Shown here one piece after another: positions 1 to 11,855 of a stretch of 64,000 bases of DNA. Below the pieces are notes generated by a model. The model saw only the letters and a list, made by a program, of their open reading frames with translations. It was not told the DNA's origin and ran no database searches. The stretch's first letter is position 1; each line of letters starts with the position of its first letter. The DNA is taken from assembly GCA_947044365.1 (NCBI GenBank), contig OX345649.1:2288430-2352429 (forward strand), written 5' to 3'. The DNA comes from Petrosia ficiformis (taxonomy: Eukaryota; Porifera; Demospongiae; Haplosclerida; Petrosiidae). The translations under genes were made by a program, and so were the position numbers.

Positions 1-357
1 ACACCATTATTACCTACATGTAGATAATGTGTTAAAAATACATAAATTTACAGATTCATAACCCACAAATATATTTAGCTTTGTGGGCAGGGTGTTCACA
101 GGCAACTTTTGTCAGCTATATAAGTCTTGAAGTTTACACAACTAAAGATTCAACCTGTAGGAAAAATTAATGCTTTGTAATCACCAATCAGAGATGCTTG
201 TTTCTTCATGTATCTTCTTAAAGTATAACATCTATGTACATGTAATTTCTTAGGTATCATTGCACATGATATTCTACTTCCTATATCCTATTTATATAAT
301 ACCATACTATCATATGTCACATGACTTTCCATAAAAAATAGTATCATTGCTTATATA
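1..357. other. AT-rich sequence with no recognised feature
   Basis: I see no coding exon or named repeat here. It may still be intron or 3' flank of the minus-strand gene whose last recognised exon is at 5288-5368. Confidence 0.4.
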
Positions 358-960
358 ATGATTTGAGGAATTCTTACCTTCAGCCATTTTGAAGGTAGCC
401 AGTAAAATGTATTCACTAAAAAGCCTAATGACTACTCTAACTGAATAATTGAATCCTGTATGAAAATTAATGACTGAGTGATGAATGTCTTAAAATAGAC
501 TTTTGACCAAATGTGATATGGGAATCAGTTCTGATGTGACATGGAAAACAATGGCCACCACCCCATTTCATCCATCCGTTCGTTCATTTCTACAAAGAGT
601 ACACATATACTATCATACTGTGATAATAATATTACATGTGTGTTGTTAGTTTCAGAAATGAGTGTCATTAGCATGTTAATATTAGTGATTACAAATCATT
701 TAATTTTCCTACATTTTTCTATTATCATGTTACTTTATATTCCTCAATTCTCCTTCACTCCTCTGGCAGGAGCTTTGGAGACAATTGTTACGAAGCGTTC
801 ATGAACATGTACATGTACATGTACATACATCAAAGCCATTTTAAGTTCCAGATTGATTCTACCAGATAAGGATACTCTTCATTATGTTTGAAATTACAAG
901 GTTTGCCTCATGGAATTGAGGTGGGTCTTACTGTTTTAATTAAAATCAGTGTCGTCCATC
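358..960 (+). repeat. Dispersed repeat copy 1 (ends in an ATCC microsatellite)
   Basis: This stretch is repeated at 2012-2470. Shared blocks include the segment around 360-480 (AGCCTAATGACTACTCTAAC), the segment around 740-790 (GGCAGGAGCTTTGGAGAC) and the segment just before the microsatellite (GCCTCATGGAA). Both copies lead into an ATCC-type microsatellite at the right end, so the tail is probably part of the element. Spurious reading frames cross it and are not credible genes. Confidence 0.6.
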
Positions 961-968
961 AATCCATA

Positions 969-999
<31 letters not shown>

Positions 1000-1230
1000 C
1001 TTTCATCCATCCGTCCTTCTATCCATCCATCCATCCATACATCATCCATCCATCCATCCATCCATCCATCCATCGTCCATCCAGCCTTCTATCTACATAT
1101 ACCTCCATCTATCCATCCATCCAGCCCTCTATCTATTTATCCCTCTATTCATCCATCCGCCCATCCAGCCCTCTATCTATGTATCCCTCTATTCATCCAT
1201 TCATCTATCCATCCATCCCTCCATCAACAG
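957..1230 (+). repeat. ATCC/CATC tetranucleotide microsatellite
   Basis: Nearly uninterrupted CATC units with CTAT variants. Translations in several frames give Pro-Ser-Ile-His strings, the usual artefact of this repeat. Confidence 0.95.
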
Positions 1231-1742
1231 TAGGAGTTAATAAAAAGTTAACATTTTGTATGTTTCGGACAACTGTAGTGCAGAACTAACTTTTTCAGGT
1301 GTGTTAAATGCATTTAACTGTTTAAGTTATTAATTATTAATGCTGGAATGTGGGCAGTTTGGACAAGCCACATGGCCAACATTTTATTGTTAAATTCTCA
1401 GAAGAATTCAGTTCCAAACCAAGTTGATATACCAGAAGCTTAATGTTCTGTCTAACATCTTGTGCAGTGACAGTTCTTTATTCCATTAGTAAATAGCAAA
1501 ACGATTGTCATGACAAAGATGGGCATGACCGCAAAAATGGTTGAGTTGTATTCAGATTTTCCTGGCTTTTTTGATCTTAGGAAGGTTTGCTGCTTGGTTT
1601 GATGTTAGCATAAGTACATGTGAGTATGTAGACAACTTCTACAAGTAGAGTCTTACAAATTTAAAGGTTCAGTTATTTTTGGATATTCAATTTTTTTGTT
1701 ATAAAAAAAAATGAAATTTAGCGTAGCTACAGGTACGTCTGT
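1231..1742. other. Non-repetitive AT-rich spacer
   Basis: No exon or known repeat recognised between two ATCC tracts. Confidence 0.4.
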
Positions 1743-1745
1743 TGA

Positions 1746-1830
1746 TCTATCCATCCATCCATCTATCCATACATCCATCCTTCCTTGTATGTATCCATCC
1801 ATTCATCCATCAAGGTATCCATTCATCCAG
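1746..1830 (+). repeat. Short ATCC microsatellite
   Basis: About twenty degenerate ATCC units. Confidence 0.85.
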
Positions 1831-2011
1831 TCAGAAATACATGTACTCTGCAGAAGGTTTTGTCAATTATTTATCAATTCCAGTATCGTCATTCTGGTAT
1901 ACTGTTGTTTGTTATTTAAGTGGAACCAGCTGTTTTTTTTTTTTGTTTAAAGTTACTGTTCATGAAGCTACATGAACATAATGATATCATATGTGTATAT
2001 ACACAATGTAG

Positions 2012-2470
2012 CAATTTGAGGAATTTCTTGCCTTCAGCCATTTTGTACAGGAAGCCAGTAAAATGTGTTCACTAAAAAGCCTAATGACTACTCTAACTGA
2101 ATACAATATATCATTGAATCCTGTATAAAATGACTGAAAGTGAGAAATAAATATTCAAGGAATGATGATAGCATTTTGTTCAACACCTCAGCAAAAATAC
2201 TGTTGGAGAAATCACAGTTATTTTTAGAGCAATGATTAATAGTGATTACAATTGTTCTATTATAATGTTTCTTTATATTCCACAATTCTCTTTCTCTCAT
2301 CTGGCAGGAGCTTTGGAGACCATCATTATGAAGCATACATGTATATCAAAGCCATTTTATTACCCGATTCATTCTACCTGATAAGAATACTCTTCTTTCT
2401 GTTAAAAGTTACAATTAATGTGTGCCTCATGGAACTAAGGTCATCTAACTGTTTAGTATCTATTATCTAT
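2012..2470 (+). repeat. Dispersed repeat copy 2 (ends in an ATCC microsatellite)
   Basis: Second copy of the element at 358-960, in the same orientation. The first shared block begins GCAATTTGAGGAATTTCTTG. It differs by small indels and again ends in an ATCC/CATC tract. Confidence 0.6.
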
Positions 2471-2720
2471 CCACCCATCCATCTGTCCATTTAACCATCT
2501 GTCCCTCTATTCTTCCGTGCATACATCCATCCATGATCAAATCAACTCACTGTCATCAGTTACTCATATATATCTATCCATCCATCCATCTGTCATCTAT
2601 CCATGTGTCCATCTATCCATCTGTCCATCTATCCATCTATCCATCTATCCATCCATCCATCCATCCATCCATCTATCCATCCATCTATCCATCCATACAT
2701 CCATCCGTATATCCATCAAC
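2466..2720 (+). repeat. ATCC/CATC microsatellite field
   Basis: CATC/CTAT tetranucleotides with a short unique interruption near 2530-2570. Confidence 0.9.
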
Positions 2721-2740
2721 GTATGGTCTATTGTATGTTA

Positions 2741-5287
2741 ATTTTAATATGGCACAAGATATATGGACAAAAAGGTATCCCTATGATTACTTTACTGACT
2801 CAACACCCTATCATAGTTATTTGGTTTCCACTCTTCTTATCTTGAATAACTTTTGTGAATCATCTTCATCTAAAAAGCTATTTAGTTGTAGTTTCTACAA
2901 GCTAGTATTTTTTTGTATGTATGTTTTGTAGACATCATCATCTTCATGTGGTGTATTGGTTTTGTAATGTGACTTACCATTGCTAAGCTGTAATAATGCC
3001 TTTGACCCATTTTTGCTTGTTTAATAACATACGTACATGTACACATACAATTCAACAATTGTACATGTGTGTGTGTGTGTGTGTGTTTAGGAAAAAGAGA
3101 CAGTGTTTGTCAGATCCTCAGGCCAATGCTGAATGAACAGGTGGCTCTGTGCAGGTGGTGAATGACTCCCAACTGAATGACGGGTCTCTCTATAACCAGG
3201 AGGTAACTTTTCCCCTAAAGCTTCAATGGTATGACTATCTGATTGTTCTGATATTTTATTGATATTTAATTAAGCTAAAGCCATACATTTCCATAATCGG
3301 CATAATGATAATTAAAATTATATATAGTGCTTGGTAGCTAGTTTTATAATTCAATTCTTAATTCTGGTCATCAAGGGAGTTCCCGATCTAGTCATTACTA
3401 GGTCAACAGGTTTTGGTCCCTTTAATCTTCTGACCTGTTGTTAGCTAGGGAGAAGACAGGACCACTCCCACACAGGAGTCCAGAGAATTGGTGCATGTGT
3501 CAATATGTATGGTAATGCTTCTTTCCGCTTTTATATTTTTGTTTAATAATTATCATAGACATTATAATTGTGACCTAATGTTCAAAAAGGAGCCTTTTCC
3601 TTCAATTAAACTAATTTAAATCAAATGCTACGTACATGTATATTCACATGTTATTCAGCCATTTTATATAGGAATCCAACAACATTTGAAATTTAATGAT
3701 AGCTTTTCCTGGACCACATTTCATTGAGTTCCTGTACAATATTGTGGAATAGCCAGTTATTGAAGGTAAGCATTTCACCAAATTATTCTTCAGGAAAAGA
3801 TCCCTTTTCAAAACATGAGGTCAAAATTATAACATACAATATGTGTCATTCTATCCGATGCAGCAATGTATTGAATTGTGAAATTGGGCTACACCATGCT
3901 GATGAGACCCAATAGGTCGAAACAATCTGATCTATATAATATATTCAGATTGTCCATGGTTTGTTCTGAATATGACACATACACAAAATCAAATCCACTA
4001 ATTACTTGCAGTTGAAGTTACTGATATTGCATGTATCAGTAACTTCAATAGTAGTAGAATCAACGAATAGAATGACTAGTACATATCTTAGTCGATTCAT
4101 TGGTTCCACTTGGATTCTATATACTAGTGATTCTACTAGTGATACTATTTGCTTCATGTGCTAGTAATATTTGGGTTTGCATGTTAAAAAACACAAGTTG
4201 ATAACATGACTGACTTTAGTAGATATTTCCTAATGCTTACATATATACAGGGGCACGCCTAGAATTGCAGTAGCATATGTAATTATCAATGGTTGCTGCT
4301 ACATAGTTAATTCACTTAATTGAATGATTGGTGGTCTGCATAACATTTTTTTTTTTAATATTTGGAATTACAATGTTTCGGTTGTATTAAAAATGTTTGT
4401 TGTACACTGAACATGACATAGTTCTAAGAAATAACATTTGCTATATATGTTTGTGTAATATCATTATTAGCTAATGCTGTACTACATAATTATTATCATG
4501 GTAGGACATAAACTAGTCTCATGTAGCCAACATACGATGTTATGGCTGCACGAAACTGTTCAGGGCCAATCAAAATAAAATCCATCATGTCTTGTCACAA
4601 CAGAACAGTTCAAGTTGACAAGCAGCAAAAATTTCCATCAAAATAAATGTGGCAAACCAAAAATGTCCAAAATAATAAGTAATTGCCCATGTTCATTTTG
4701 ATGGAAACATTCCCACTACTAGCTAGGAGAAAGCATTACAAATAGTTTATTTACAAGGGGATCATCTGAAGGCACTATGTTTTACTGTGACAGTATAATT
4801 CACTTAAGTATAATACACTTAAGTACAACATCAGTGCTCTGAAAATTTATTAGTAAACTGTGTTATTCTATATGCTAAGCAGTGACAAAGAATGCCATAA
4901 TAAAATATGTACATTTCTTGACGCATTGTTGTAACTAGTAATCATGCAGTGCTTTTGTTATCTTTTGTCTGAATATGTATTAAAACTTATCAGTACTAGG
5001 AAAGTGATGCTGTAAAATTCACCTCTTCATAATTCTTATTGCCATGCAATGTTAACCTACATGTACTTAACACATGCAGTTTATTCTACACGCCCTTAAA
5101 ATATGATACTATTTTTTGCAAATAATTAATTGGTAATCTGTGTGCATATACAGGTAAGTCATGAACAAAAGTGGTCAATAATGCTAATGCCATGAAAAAT
5201 AATAATATAAAATAATAATATAAAATAATTATTGAGATGCTTCCTAAAAAATAAATCAATTCTCATCATGCACATGAAACTATTTAC
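2741..5287. other. Intergenic or intronic AT-rich sequence; no exon recognised
   Basis: It holds a short TG dinucleotide tract near 3065-3088 and small inverted repeats (for example around 4020-4150), but no reading frame with domain character. The minus-strand gene should continue into this stretch, because exon 15 ends in phase 1 inside an EGF-like domain. I could not identify the next exon. Confidence 0.4.
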
Positions 5288-5368
5288 ATGCATATTTTCC
5301 TGGAGAATCACGATAACATTTTTTTCCACGAGTACACCCAAGAGGATTAATAGTACAATAATCAACAT
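5288..5368 (-). CDS. Extension exon 15: start of EGF-like domain 2
   Basis: The acceptor ATTCCACAG in phase 1 gives DVDYC-x6-C-x5-C-x9-C, the same spacing as EGF-like domain 1. It would hit TAG right after the fourth Cys unless the donor GCAT|GTAAAT is used, which preserves that Cys codon (T|GY). The remaining xC-x11-C should lie in an exon further down, not found. Confidence 0.6.
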
Positions 5369-7906
5369 CTGTGGAATGATAAAGGAGATGACATCTGCAA
5401 TTTAATTTGTAATTCATGGAAGCATAATGTCATGGGCCTCATGCCTTATTTTAGCTCAGGACTACCAGATAGTAATTAAATTTAAAATTTATGGAAAACT
5501 GTAACAATTATTAATAGTTTTGAACATTGAAGATTGAACAGTTCTTTACAGTGCTATAGATTAAAATCTAACTAGTATACAGTTAATACATATACAGTAC
5601 AAGTCAATAAAAAGTCACCATATTTACTCAGTAGTTCAACAATAGTTTTGACAGTAATTGGTATACTTGTCAATTGAACACCACAGTAGTGATACAGTAA
5701 TTACTATACTATACTGACAGTATAGCTAAGGTAATTACTGTTACTGTATGGTGGTGACCTTATATTGACATATACTGTATGTACATGTAAATGCACAGTC
5801 ATGTGTAATCAGTTACTTGTAACAGATATGGAAAAAATATAATTTCATTAGGTACGTACATAATATAAAATTAAATTATGAGACTGTGAGAAAGGGGCAT
5901 CAGAATATCAATTGGTGAAATGCTCATTAACAAATACATATACATGTAATTAACATTGGCTACATGCAGTGTTTCCCCCAGGATAAATATTAAGGGTGGG
6001 GGAGTGCATCAGTGGTACATGACATTTGGTCAACAATGTTCAATCTGTGTTACAACACAGTGTTCTTCATTAAAATTAAAGGGTGGGGAAGTGCCATGTT
6101 ACCACCCTTTAGGGGAAACACTGCTACATGTACATGTATATGGCCAGTTTGTAGCTAGAGGAAGCATTGAAATTCGGTATCAATGATGGCTGATGACTGA
6201 TCTTCATGTATAATTTAATGGATTTAAAGGTAGTCTTGCACTGCCGATGTACATGTACCACGTTACAGGACAGAACCATCTGGAAACTCTCATCCCAAAC
6301 TGTGGCTTCTGCACGAATCTTTGTAGGGCAAACATGCTTCATCATGAGAAAAGATGGCTGCAAGGAGCTATTTTGAAAAGTTACATGCCCTCTCTTCCTT
6401 TGGAGTTGACATGCTCTTAGTGGAATGAATTGGTTCTTCACACTGAAGTGGTTACTCAAAGGTGAATAACTACAATTTTTATGTACTTGAACTAATGCTC
6501 AAACTATTCATTATGGACAGTAGAACTATAAGTATAACTAAAACTAATAATTATGCTATAATACAATAACACTAGTACACAACAACAATTATAACTAACC
6601 ACGAACATAGACATCAATAGATGAATGTGACTTCCAATCTTCATAATGATATATAATTCTCTTCAATTCTCCATTAGTAGTAAATCCCATGCAATGATAA
6701 GTATCTTTGCAAGCTTTTTTAAGTTTCTCTACGTCACCTTTTGCATCGGGATAGAATGCAACAGCACCATAAAAAAAATATTTGTGCTATAGGAATGAAA
6801 AAGTAATACTGTAGTTATAACTTCTAATACTTTACTGTGATTATGTGTTTTAATATATAGCATGAGGGCGGGTCAATAAAGGTTGAGTTTACATAATGCA
6901 CAAGCCAAAGGTGAGCGCGTTATGTAAACGAGACCTTTATTGACCACCCAAGTGCTACATTGAAACACACAATGCACTGTCAAGTGTGTATAAGTGACAA
7001 TCTGGTGAACTACCACTGTTGTTGAAACAGCTTCATTAGTAGAGGTGAGCAAAGTATGCAAGCACTTTCGATATGACCAGCTGTATATGTATACATGGCC
7101 ATCATGTCTACAAGAATGCATGGACACCAACACTAGGGAGTGCAGAAGAGAAGGAGACAATGATTTTGATTGATACGCTGTAGTTGCGCTAAGGAGAGGT
7201 GTTGTTGTTGGGCATCTACCTCAACTTCCACCTAACCTCTGCGTTATGGCACTGCTGGACCTTCTTACTGACTTCCTTGAGCTCCTTTGCAGATAGAAGA
7301 GTATAATCGTTCTCGTCAGGCTGTATTATTTCGCTTTTAAATTAATTTAACATGGTGACGATCGCATGTGGCTTTGTACCATATTTTAATTTTATGGATT
7401 TAATATTGACAAATTAAGTTTACACGGCCAAACTACCAAAGTTTTTTCTCTCCAAATATTTCCGGCTATACGGTATGTACTGTTTAGATTAGCTTCACTA
7501 CTACAAGTGCCACTAATTTTGTACCAGTTTGAATTATACTGTACATGTTGTATTTTTTTAGTGTACCTGAAAACGATAAAATTTGCCATCTCCTTTGAAT
7601 TCAGTCCAATTCCTACCATCAATGAGATCAACAATCTCGTGCTCCTTTTCAATCTGAGTTTTCTTCCCTAGAGAATATCTATGAAAAACAAGAATCAATG
7701 TTTAACTAACTCGTTATGAATGATATACATGTACATGTACATATAATATACTGTCACTACTGTATTTCTACCATGGTATGTAGTAAGGTAATTACATGAT
7801 CTACACATATGGTGTACATGTACAGTACGTACAGCTGAATGAGAATATCTATGTAAAACAAGAATTGATGTTCAACTAATAATATACATGATGTTATCAG
7901 AGATGT

Positions 7907-7941
<35 letters not shown>

Positions 7942-8199
7942 CACTTGAGGCAATGGAAAAATGAAAATGAGAGTTGCCTCAAGTGGGATTCGAACCCACG
8001 ACACCGGACAGATGCTCTACCAACTGAGCTACCAAGGCAGCTCAGCTGGCAGGGTCCGAATCAAACATCTCATACGCCTGTATGAACAGGCTAACTGGAC
8101 ACTAGGCATTAGGTGAAGGCCAGGGTAATGAAACCACCAAAGACACCAACACCAAACCTAAGCATATACATGATGTTATCAGAGATGAAGAAAGAAAAA

Positions 8200-8247
<48 letters not shown>

Positions 8248-8522
8248 CACCTGAGGCAATGGAAAAATGAAAATGAGAGTTGCCTATGTACATGTACATG
8301 TATAATCTACAATTACATGTTTATTAAAACGATACCACACACACAGTACAATAATATACTGTCACTACTGTATTTCTACCATGGTAGGTAGTAAGGTAAT
8401 TACATGATCTACACATATGGTGTACATTGGTAGGGCATCTGTCTGGAATACAGAGTGTCGTGGGTTCGAATCCCACCTGAGGCAACTCTCATTTTTCATT
8501 TTTCCATTGTCTCAGGTGTCTG

Positions 8523-8558
<36 letters not shown>

Positions 8559-9016
8559 TCAGATAACATATGTATATACTAAGGTTTGGTGTTGGTGTCT
8601 TTGGTGGTTTCATTACCCCGGCCTTCACCCAAAAGCCTAGTATTCGAACCCTGCCAGCTGAGCTGCCTGGGTAGCTCAGTTGGTAGAGCATCTGTCTGGA
8701 ATACAGAGTGTCGTGGGTTCGAATCCCACCTGAGGCAACTCTCATTTTTCATTTTTCCATTGTCTCAGGTGTCTGTCTTTCTTTCTTTCTTTCTTTCTTT
8801 CAGATAACATATGTATATACTAAGGTTTGGTGTTGGTGTCTTTGGTGGTTTCATTACCCCGGCCTTCACCCAAAAGCCTAGTATTCGAACCCTGCCAGCT
8901 GAGCTGCCTGGGTAGCTCAGTTGGTAGAGCATCTGTCTGGAATACAGAGTGTCGTGGGTTCGAATCCCACCTGAGGCAACTCTCATTTTTCATTTTTCCA
9001 TTGTCTCAGGTGTCTG

Positions 9017-9048
<32 letters not shown>

Positions 9049-9265
9049 TCAGATAACATATGTATATACTAAGGTTTGGTGTTGGTGTCTTTGGTGGTTT
9101 CATTACCCCGGCCTTCACCCAAAAGCCTAGTATTCGAACCCTGCCAGCTGAGCTGCCTGGGTAGCTCAGTTGGTAGAGCATCTGTCTGGAATACAGAGTG
9201 TCGTGGGTTCGAATCCCACCTGAGGCAACTCTCATTTTTCATTTTTCCATTGTCTCAGGTGTCTG

Positions 9266-9297
<32 letters not shown>

Positions 9298-11779
9298 TCA
9301 GATAACATATGTATATACTAAGGTTTGGTGTTGGTGTCTTTGGTGGTTTCATTACCCCGGCCTTCACCCAAAAGCCTAGTATTCGAACCCTGCCAGCTGA
9401 GCTGCCTGGGTAGCTCAGTTGGTAGAGCATCTGTCTGGAATACAGAGTGTCGTGGGTTCGAATCCCACCTGAGGCAACTCTCATTTTTCATTTTTCCATT
9501 GTCTCAGGTGTCTGTCTTTCTTTCTTTCTTTCTTTCTTTCTTTCAGATAACATATGTACAACTGAATTATTTAATCAACACAGGAAACCTGAAAAGTAGA
9601 GACAGTAAGGAAGTGTTGTGAATATTGTGCTAGGAGAGCTTGATTTATAAATGTAAATAACAATTACACATATACATGTACATGTACATGTACATGTGTA
9701 CATACAAAGCTACATGCAATTCCATACGATCTTATAGTTAATTATAATTGTACTCAACTACACATGTACATGTACATGTAGTAAACATATAATGCATGTA
9801 CATGTAGTATATGTATACTACATGTACAATGTATAATTATTAGGGCTGGGAAATAGCTTTGAATATTCAAACCTTCATTCGTATCCTGCACATTCGAATC
9901 TAAGTTCTCCCTTTGAAGCTTAGGTGCCATGGCCCCTTTAGTGTTGTGCTAAATCCAAGAAGAAACAGCGATAGGAACAAAACTAGTTACTTGTTATAGA
10001 GTAGTAATCATGTTTGGAGGCTTTCTATAGCCAATCCAGGTGAGAGCAACATTGATAAAAAAACATGTGCGAGTCTTCGAATCCTTCAAAGCTGTTCTTA
10101 ACAAAGCTTCAAGTTAGACATTGACCATTTGTCCCAGCCTTATGTACATATAGTATATGTACATATATATTACATTAAATCTTACAATTCAACACAGAAG
10201 TCACTCTTAACAGGTCCCCAACCTTTAGCACACTCACACTTGTACTGACTTGGACCTGATAAATAAACAGAAAACATAATCACAATTCATTTAATACACA
10301 TGTACATATACATGTATATACAGTATATACACAGCATATAAGGAAGCATGTAAGGTCTTCTTGATCCTTCCATCACGTGATAGTGTCATTAAAGCTAGCA
10401 GAATAATAAATTATAAGTTGGATAACATTGCTAATAGTTTACTGCCTAGCTCTTGCTTTGTAAACACCCACTTTTAATCACTTCTCAAGGAAGAACACAT
10501 ATTATTTTCCCTTTTTTCAAATGTAAAACCACATCTACAGGTACCACTTCCACATGTAACTGCTATATGTTCCTAACATGACTTCATTCAGAAACTTTGT
10601 CAAGCAGGTCAAGGCTCTAGCAAGGAGGTGAATACCTCTCCACCTCCCCCTACCACTAAATGAAACTATCATCTGAACACTAGAAAGGTCAATAAATAAC
10701 CTGAAAAAGCTGATTAGAGTAGCATCCAGCCATGCTGCCAAGTTTAATAGTTTTAGACCAAATGCATTTCAACATGCAACAACTTCTCAACTACAAGTCT
10801 TCATGGGCCACCAGAAACATCCTCATAGGGTCTAAATGTGAAAGCATAATCACTACCTATAGTACATGTATCACTTGTCATTTGGGTAGTGGCGTCTTTA
10901 CTTCAGGTACTGGCACTTTAGAGTCTTCACTGGTTATAGTGTTACTAGCTGTTGATATAGTTATATAGTAGTTGAGAGGGTTTCATATAGCATTTTGTGT
11001 TAGGAAGGGGAATGTTGATAACGCAAAGCTTTTTCCACATTTAGGGCATGAGTGTATAGGTAAGATGTTAGTGAGGATTTTTATTAGAGCTAGAAAACAG
11101 TAATCACCTAATCTATAACTAACTGTCTAATAATTATCCCATAATTGTAGTTATGAAAATCCAGTCACAAATGTATTTTAACATGTAACAACATCTCAAC
11201 CAGTAACAATCCCAGATACCTTCAGAGAGGTTTAGAGACCTTTCTGTGGTTCACTAGCCACTGCTAAATAAATTTTTAATCATTACTTTCAATGATAAAA
11301 AAAAATTGAGTTAATTGCGTTATTCTCAAAATGAAGGATTTATGACTACAGTGGTTTAATACCTTGCTGTAGCTTGCTTCATTGTGATGTATGATATATC
11401 ATTCTAGAGCTAATTCTATTCAGGTAATATAAAAATCAATTTTGAAATTTTATCAAATAAAACAAATCCAGTCACATTTGGTCTAAAATGTAGTGTAATT
11501 CAAGTAGAGGGAGGGGTGGGGATAATCCCCCATTCTCTCCATGCTATATGAAACCTCGGTTATATAACACACCTAAATATGTGCATGTGTGATTTCCATA
11601 ACAAGTTGTGTATCCTGCTTTGCACACATCCATATCAGCAACATAGAAAGTACCAGAAAACTTGTGCCATGTACTTTTAACACCGATATTTGAAAATACA
11701 TATCCATCTAAAGTGAATGCTACACACTCATAGATCAGGTTACACATTCTTTCCATGGCCTGAGGGGAGAAAGAAAGAA

Positions 11780-11855
<76 letters not shown>

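Larger units (their letters stand above)
8400..9546 (+). repeat. Tandem tRNA-derived SINE-like array, units of 241-249 bp
   Basis: Four nearly identical units follow a partial one. Each has a tRNA-like head, ACTCTCATTTTTCATTTTTC, a CTTT tract of variable length, then a unique ~110-bp segment (GGTTTGGTGTTGGTGTC...). Head starts at 8665, 8906, 9155 and 9404 give spacings of 241, 249 and 249. The unit differences are almost only CTTT copy number, so the amplification is recent. It sits in the intron between exons 12 and 13. Confidence 0.85.

Noticed and set aside
888..2931. Long open frames of Pro-Ser-Ile-His type
   Set aside because: They are translations of CATC/ATCC repeats; several frames stay open at once, with no other coding sign.
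8665..9476. A functional tRNA-Ser gene cluster
   Set aside because: Short variable loop, acceptor mismatch, and embedding in identical SINE-like units argue against it.
8102..9621. Open frames with strings like SGGIRTHDTLYSRQ or SSVGRASVWNTECRG
   Set aside because: They translate tRNA-like SINE heads and their CTTT tails on both strands; a known source of false proteins.
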